The translations under genes and the position numbers were made by a program. A stretch of DNA of 9,810 nt, from contig CAJUSL010000060.1 of NCBI GenBank assembly GCA_910589135.1, positions 1 to 9,810 of the forward strand. Direction: 5' to 3'. Below the pieces are notes generated by a model. It worked only from the letters and a program-made list of their open reading frames with translations. It was not told the origin of the DNA and made no database searches. Every line of letters begins with the position of its first letter. Positions within the stretch are counted from its first letter, which is position 1. The stretch is from an uncultured Eggerthellaceae bacterium. GTDB taxonomy: Bacteria; Actinomycetota; Coriobacteriia; Coriobacteriales; Eggerthellaceae. This document shows positions 7,631-9,810 of the stretch, piece after piece.

Positions 7631-8593
7631 CTGGACGCGATAAAGAACGTTCCGATTCCGGCCGCGGGGGTGTCGCTGGGCCTGGTTGCGCTGGGGGGTT
7701 TGCTTGCGGACTACGTGCCGGGCGTGCAGCCCGTCCTGGTCGCCCTGTCCGTCGCCATGGCCGCCCTTGTGGTCGCGAAGGCATGCCTGTTCCCTTCCCT
7801 GGTTCACGACGACTTCCAGAACCCCATCTTCGCCAGCGTGTCGGCCACGCTGTTCATGGCGATCATGCAGATCTGCGCGTTCTTCGCGCCCGTCGCCTTC
7901 GTCGCGTCGTTCGCGCTCTGGGCGGCGGCCGTGCTGGGGCACCTCTTTCTGATGGCGTGGTTCACGCTGCGGCATGTCCGCGAGTTCAAGCTCGAGAACG
8001 TCTTTCCCACCTACTTCATATGCTACGTGGGCGTCATCGTCGCCTCGGTCACGTCGCCCGCCTTCGGCATGGAGGCCGTGGGCGGCGTGCTGTTCTGGCT
8101 TGGGTTCGCTTTCTATCCCGTGCTCCTCGTGGTGATATCGGTGCGCTTCCTCAAGCACCCCGTGCCTGCGCCCGCGAAGCCGCTGTTCTGCATCTATTCG
8201 GCGCCGGCGTCGCTTTCCATCGCGGGCTACCTCGCCGTGACGAACGAGCCCAACCTGGCGTTCGTTGCCGTTCTGCTCGCGTTCGCGCAGCTCATGTTCC
8301 TGCTTGTGCTCACGCAGCTGCCCAAGTTCGTGAAGGGCGGGTTCTTCCCCAGCTTCGCGGCGATGACGTTTCCGTTCGTGATAACCGCGACGGCGTTCGG
8401 CGATGCTGTCGAGGCATTCGCGGATGCCGGCTGGTTCGTGCGCGACGCGGTGGGGGTGCTCGTCGGCGCGGAGACGGCGTTCGCTGCGCTGATGGTCGCC
8501 TTCGTGTTCGCGCATTACGCGGCGTTCTTGCTCAAGCCCGTCCTGGCGGCCTGGCGCGAGCGCTCCGCGGTGGCGGAACCGGTCGTCGACTGA
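7631..8593 (+). CDS. TDT-family transporter (TehA/SLAC1-type membrane protein)
   Basis: Membrane protein of 320 residues with ten clear hydrophobic spans, matching the ten-helix fold and length of the tellurite-resistance/dicarboxylate transporter (TDT) family, which includes TehA, Mae1-type malate carriers and SLAC1 anion channels. Recognisable points are the N-terminal VPIPAAGVSLGLVALG, where the first helix begins with the family's Pro/Gly pattern, and NPIFASVSATLFMAIMQ in helix 3. The substrate cannot be read from sequence; a small organic or inorganic anion is likely from the family. Start chosen at CTG 7631, because the conserved IPIPAAG segment precedes the first conventional start (GTG 7670) and AAGGAG is ideally placed 7 nt upstream. 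Starting at GTG 7670 would cut into helix 1 and leave 307 residues. It has its own promoter and is divergent from ldh. Confidence 0.88.
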   Translation: MDAIKNVPIPAAGVSLGLVALGGLLADYVPGVQPVLVALSVAMAALVVAKACLFPSLVHDDFQNPIFASVSATLFMAIMQICAFFAPVAFVASFALWAAAVLGHLFLMAWFTLRHVREFKLENVFPTYFICYVGVIVASVTSPAFGMEAVGGVLFWLGFAFYPVLLVVISVRFLKHPVPAPAKPLFCIYSAPASLSIAGYLAVTNEPNLAFVAVLLAFAQLMFLLVLTQLPKFVKGGFFPSFAAMTFPFVITATAFGDAVEAFADAGWFVRDAVGVLVGAETAFAALMVAFVFAHYAAFLLKPVLAAWRERSAVAEPVVD

Positions 8594-8733
8594 CGCGCCT
8601 GCGGCCCCCGGCGTGGGGTGATGCGGCGCGGGCTCGCTGGGCACGAGGGTGCGAAGGCCCCATCGGGCACAGGTTGCCGACGGACGGCCTCCACGTGCGG
8701 TTTTCCTGGCCCGCTGCGGCGGCATGAGGGTTG

Positions 8734-8739
8734 TACAAT
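8734..8739 (+). promoter_or_regulatory. Candidate -10 box before the YczE-like gene
   Basis: TACAAT matches TATAAT in 5 of 6 positions within GTTGTACAAT. No good -35 is seen. If used, transcription would begin near 8746-8749, on or next to the in-frame GTG 8749, giving a leaderless or nearly leaderless message and excluding the GAGGG site at 8726-8730. The 146-bp gap after the TDT gene shows no T-tract terminator, only a 4-bp hairpin at 8641-8652, so read-through from the TDT gene is also possible. Confidence 0.3.
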
Positions 8740-9573
8740 GTGCGCACGGTGAGCGGTTCCTTCGACATATTCAAGGCGCGGTGGACGGGCTTCTTTGGCC
8801 GTTCGGCGCCCAATCTGGCGCTGCGCGCGACGGTCATGTTCGTCGGGCTCTCGTGCATCGCGCTGGGCATTTCGTTGGCGAAGTTGGCCTGCATCGGCAC
8901 GTCGCCCATCTCCAGCCTCCCGGCAGTCATGACCGAGGTTGGCCAGCTGCATGGCATCCCCATGACCATGGGTGGCTGGACCTTCGTGTTCAACCTGTCC
9001 TACTTTCTTTTGGAAGTGGCGCTGTTGCGAAGCAGGCTCGCCCCGGTGCAGCTGTTGCAGATGCCCCTGTTCCTCGTGCTGTCCGTCATGGTCGACGTCT
9101 GGATCGCGGCGTTCGAGGCGGCTGCCCCGCAAGGGTACGCCCAGCAGGTCGCCTGGCTGCTCGCTTCCGTTCTCGTGCTGGGCTTCGGCATTCGCGTGCA
9201 GCTGGCCTCCGACCTGCTGATGACGCCGGGCGATGCCGCCGTGCAGGTGATTTCCTACGTTTCGGGACGTCGGTTCAGCAGCTGCAAGGTGGCCTGGGAC
9301 GTCACGTTGATGTCGCTGGCGGCGCTGTCGTCGCTTGTGTTGCTCGGCGGCCTGTTCCAGGTGCGCGAAGGCACGATCCTGTCCGCCATCCTGGTGGGGC
9401 CGGCCGTTAGGCTGTTCGACCGCGCCTTGCGGCCCTTCGGCTGGATGATTCCTGCAGGCACCAGGACGCTGGTGCCGCCGCTTTGCCCCGGGGCGACCGT
9501 CCCGAACTCTTCGGGATTCAAAGAAGCGTCCGTCTTTGACGGAGCGGTTACGGAACGTATGCCGAACAGCTAA
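8740..9573 (+). CDS. YczE/YitT-like integral membrane protein (DUF6198 type)
   Basis: Membrane protein of unknown biochemical role, 277 residues from this start. Five or six hydrophobic spans are visible, and it carries the features I associate with Bacillus YczE-like proteins: a first helix with ALGISLAKLACIGTSPISSLP, then QLLQMPLFLVLSVMVD, GFGIRVQLASDLLMTPGDA, and the closing VREGTILSAILVGP segment. Family members are usually about 200-230 residues; this one has an additional hydrophilic C-terminal tail of about 40 residues after RLFDRALRPFG with no recognised domain. Start is uncertain: GTG 8740 has GAGGG 9 nt upstream; TTG 8731 abuts that site; GTG 8749 would fit a leaderless transcript from the TACAAT box. 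It follows the TDT gene on the same strand after 146 bp and precedes another membrane protein gene. Confidence 0.82.
   Translation: MRTVSGSFDIFKARWTGFFGRSAPNLALRATVMFVGLSCIALGISLAKLACIGTSPISSLPAVMTEVGQLHGIPMTMGGWTFVFNLSYFLLEVALLRSRLAPVQLLQMPLFLVLSVMVDVWIAAFEAAAPQGYAQQVAWLLASVLVLGFGIRVQLASDLLMTPGDAAVQVISYVSGRRFSSCKVAWDVTLMSLAALSSLVLLGGLFQVREGTILSAILVGPAVRLFDRALRPFGWMIPAGTRTLVPPLCPGATVPNSSGFKEASVFDGAVTERMPNS
9457..9543 (+). other. Three consecutive inverted repeats in the 3' end of the YczE-like gene
   Basis: Perfect stems occur in a row: GGCACCAG/CTGGTGCC (9457-9476, 8 bp, 4-nt loop), TCCCGA/TCGGGA (9500-9516, 6 bp, 5-nt loop) and TCCGTC/GACGGA (9529-9543, 6 bp, 3-nt loop). They lie within the tail-coding portion beyond the conserved membrane domain. 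None is followed by a T run, so intrinsic termination is not supported; mRNA 3'-end stabilisation or chance in GC-rich DNA are alternatives. Confidence 0.45.
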
Positions 9574-9647
9574 GCATGTCCTCCCGGTCGGATCCGGTGC
9601 GCGCGACAGGGTAGGGTCGTTGCCATCGGAAAGGTAAGGAGGAAGCC

Positions 9648-9810
9648 ATGTTGTTCGATGTTTACGGGCCTAACGCCCTTTACCAATGGCTGGGACTGTT
9701 CATGGTTCTGGCCGCGCTCATCCTGCTGAACGAGTTCGCGCGCAGGAGCAAGGCAGGCGGCATCTTCATGTTCTTCGGCGTCTGCGGCGCCATGACCGTC
9801 TACTGCCTGG
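9648..9810 (+). CDS. Membrane protein N-terminus, 3' partial (possibly DUF5692 family)
   Basis: The frame opens at ATG 9648 behind a strong AAGGAGG (9636-9642, 5-nt spacing) and runs off the window after 54 residues. The visible part begins with an aromatic-rich MLFDVYGPNALYQWLG segment, a first hydrophobic helix (about 15-28), then LNEFARRSKAGG as a basic cytoplasmic turn, and a second hydrophobic stretch (about 38-54). The LNE-x-x-R-x-x-K-x-GG pattern reminds me of DUF5692 membrane proteins, but only the first two spans can be seen and the assignment is tentative. The 74-bp gap before it contains no clear terminator or promoter, so co-transcription with the YczE-like gene is possible. Confidence 0.8.
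   Translation, partial: MLFDVYGPNALYQWLGLFMVLAALILLNEFARRSKAGGIFMFFGVCGAMTVYCL

Noticed and set aside
7565..8725. 386-residue minus-strand frame opposite the TDT transporter
   Set aside because: Highly charged Arg/His/Glu-rich antisense of a well-supported membrane protein gene; it lacks a recognisable domain.
8594..8739. Terminator or small RNA between the TDT and YczE-like genes
   Set aside because: Only 4-bp stems (for example GCAC/GTGC at 8641-8652) and no T tract following a stem; the four T residues at 8701-8704 have no stem before them.

Overview
The window is a high-GC, gene-dense bacterial chromosome segment. It holds a sodium:alanine-type symporter, two large soluble hybrid histidine kinases ending in receiver domains, an L-lactate dehydrogenase, a TDT-family carrier and a YczE-type membrane protein. 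This mix and the style of the PAS/kinase proteins suggest an anaerobic actinomycete of the Coriobacteriia (Eggerthellaceae-like). That placement is an inference from protein style; no rRNA or other marker is present.

Layout, left to right. (1) 2-1015, plus strand: C-terminal three quarters of an AGCS-family amino acid:cation symporter, closed by a clear intrinsic terminator at 1043-1072. (2) 1226-3975, plus: a PAS/PAS/HisKA/HATPase/REC hybrid kinase whose frame is broken by one apparently missing C in the C run at 1895-1897. (3) 4053-6371, plus: a second, related hybrid kinase with a strong Shine-Dalgarno and GTG start. (4) 6391-7377, minus: L-lactate dehydrogenase, converging on kinase 2 with only 19 bp between stop codons. 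(5) 7378-7630: divergent control region with a perfect TATAAT facing LDH, a good TTAACA-17-CATAAT promoter facing right, and short repeats. (6) 7631-8593, plus: TDT (TehA/SLAC1-type) transporter, probably starting at a rare CTG codon. (7) 8740-9573, plus: YczE/DUF6198-like membrane protein with an unusual C-terminal tail rich in inverted repeats. (8) 9648-9810, plus: start of a small-residue-rich membrane protein that runs off the window, possibly DUF5692.

How the genes relate. The two kinases are adjacent, same-strand paralogues. Neither has a membrane anchor or a neighbouring DNA-binding response regulator, so they look like cytoplasmic orphan hybrid kinases whose output partner lies elsewhere. 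LDH and the TDT carrier are divergent and share a control region; a link between lactate/pyruvate metabolism and organic-anion transport is possible but not shown. No RNA gene, insertion sequence, CRISPR array, phage gene or att site was seen, and no gap between genes exceeds 300 bp. I found no clear undescribed multi-gene system. The points most worth checking are the kinase frameshift, the CTG start, and the possible leaderless promoters.
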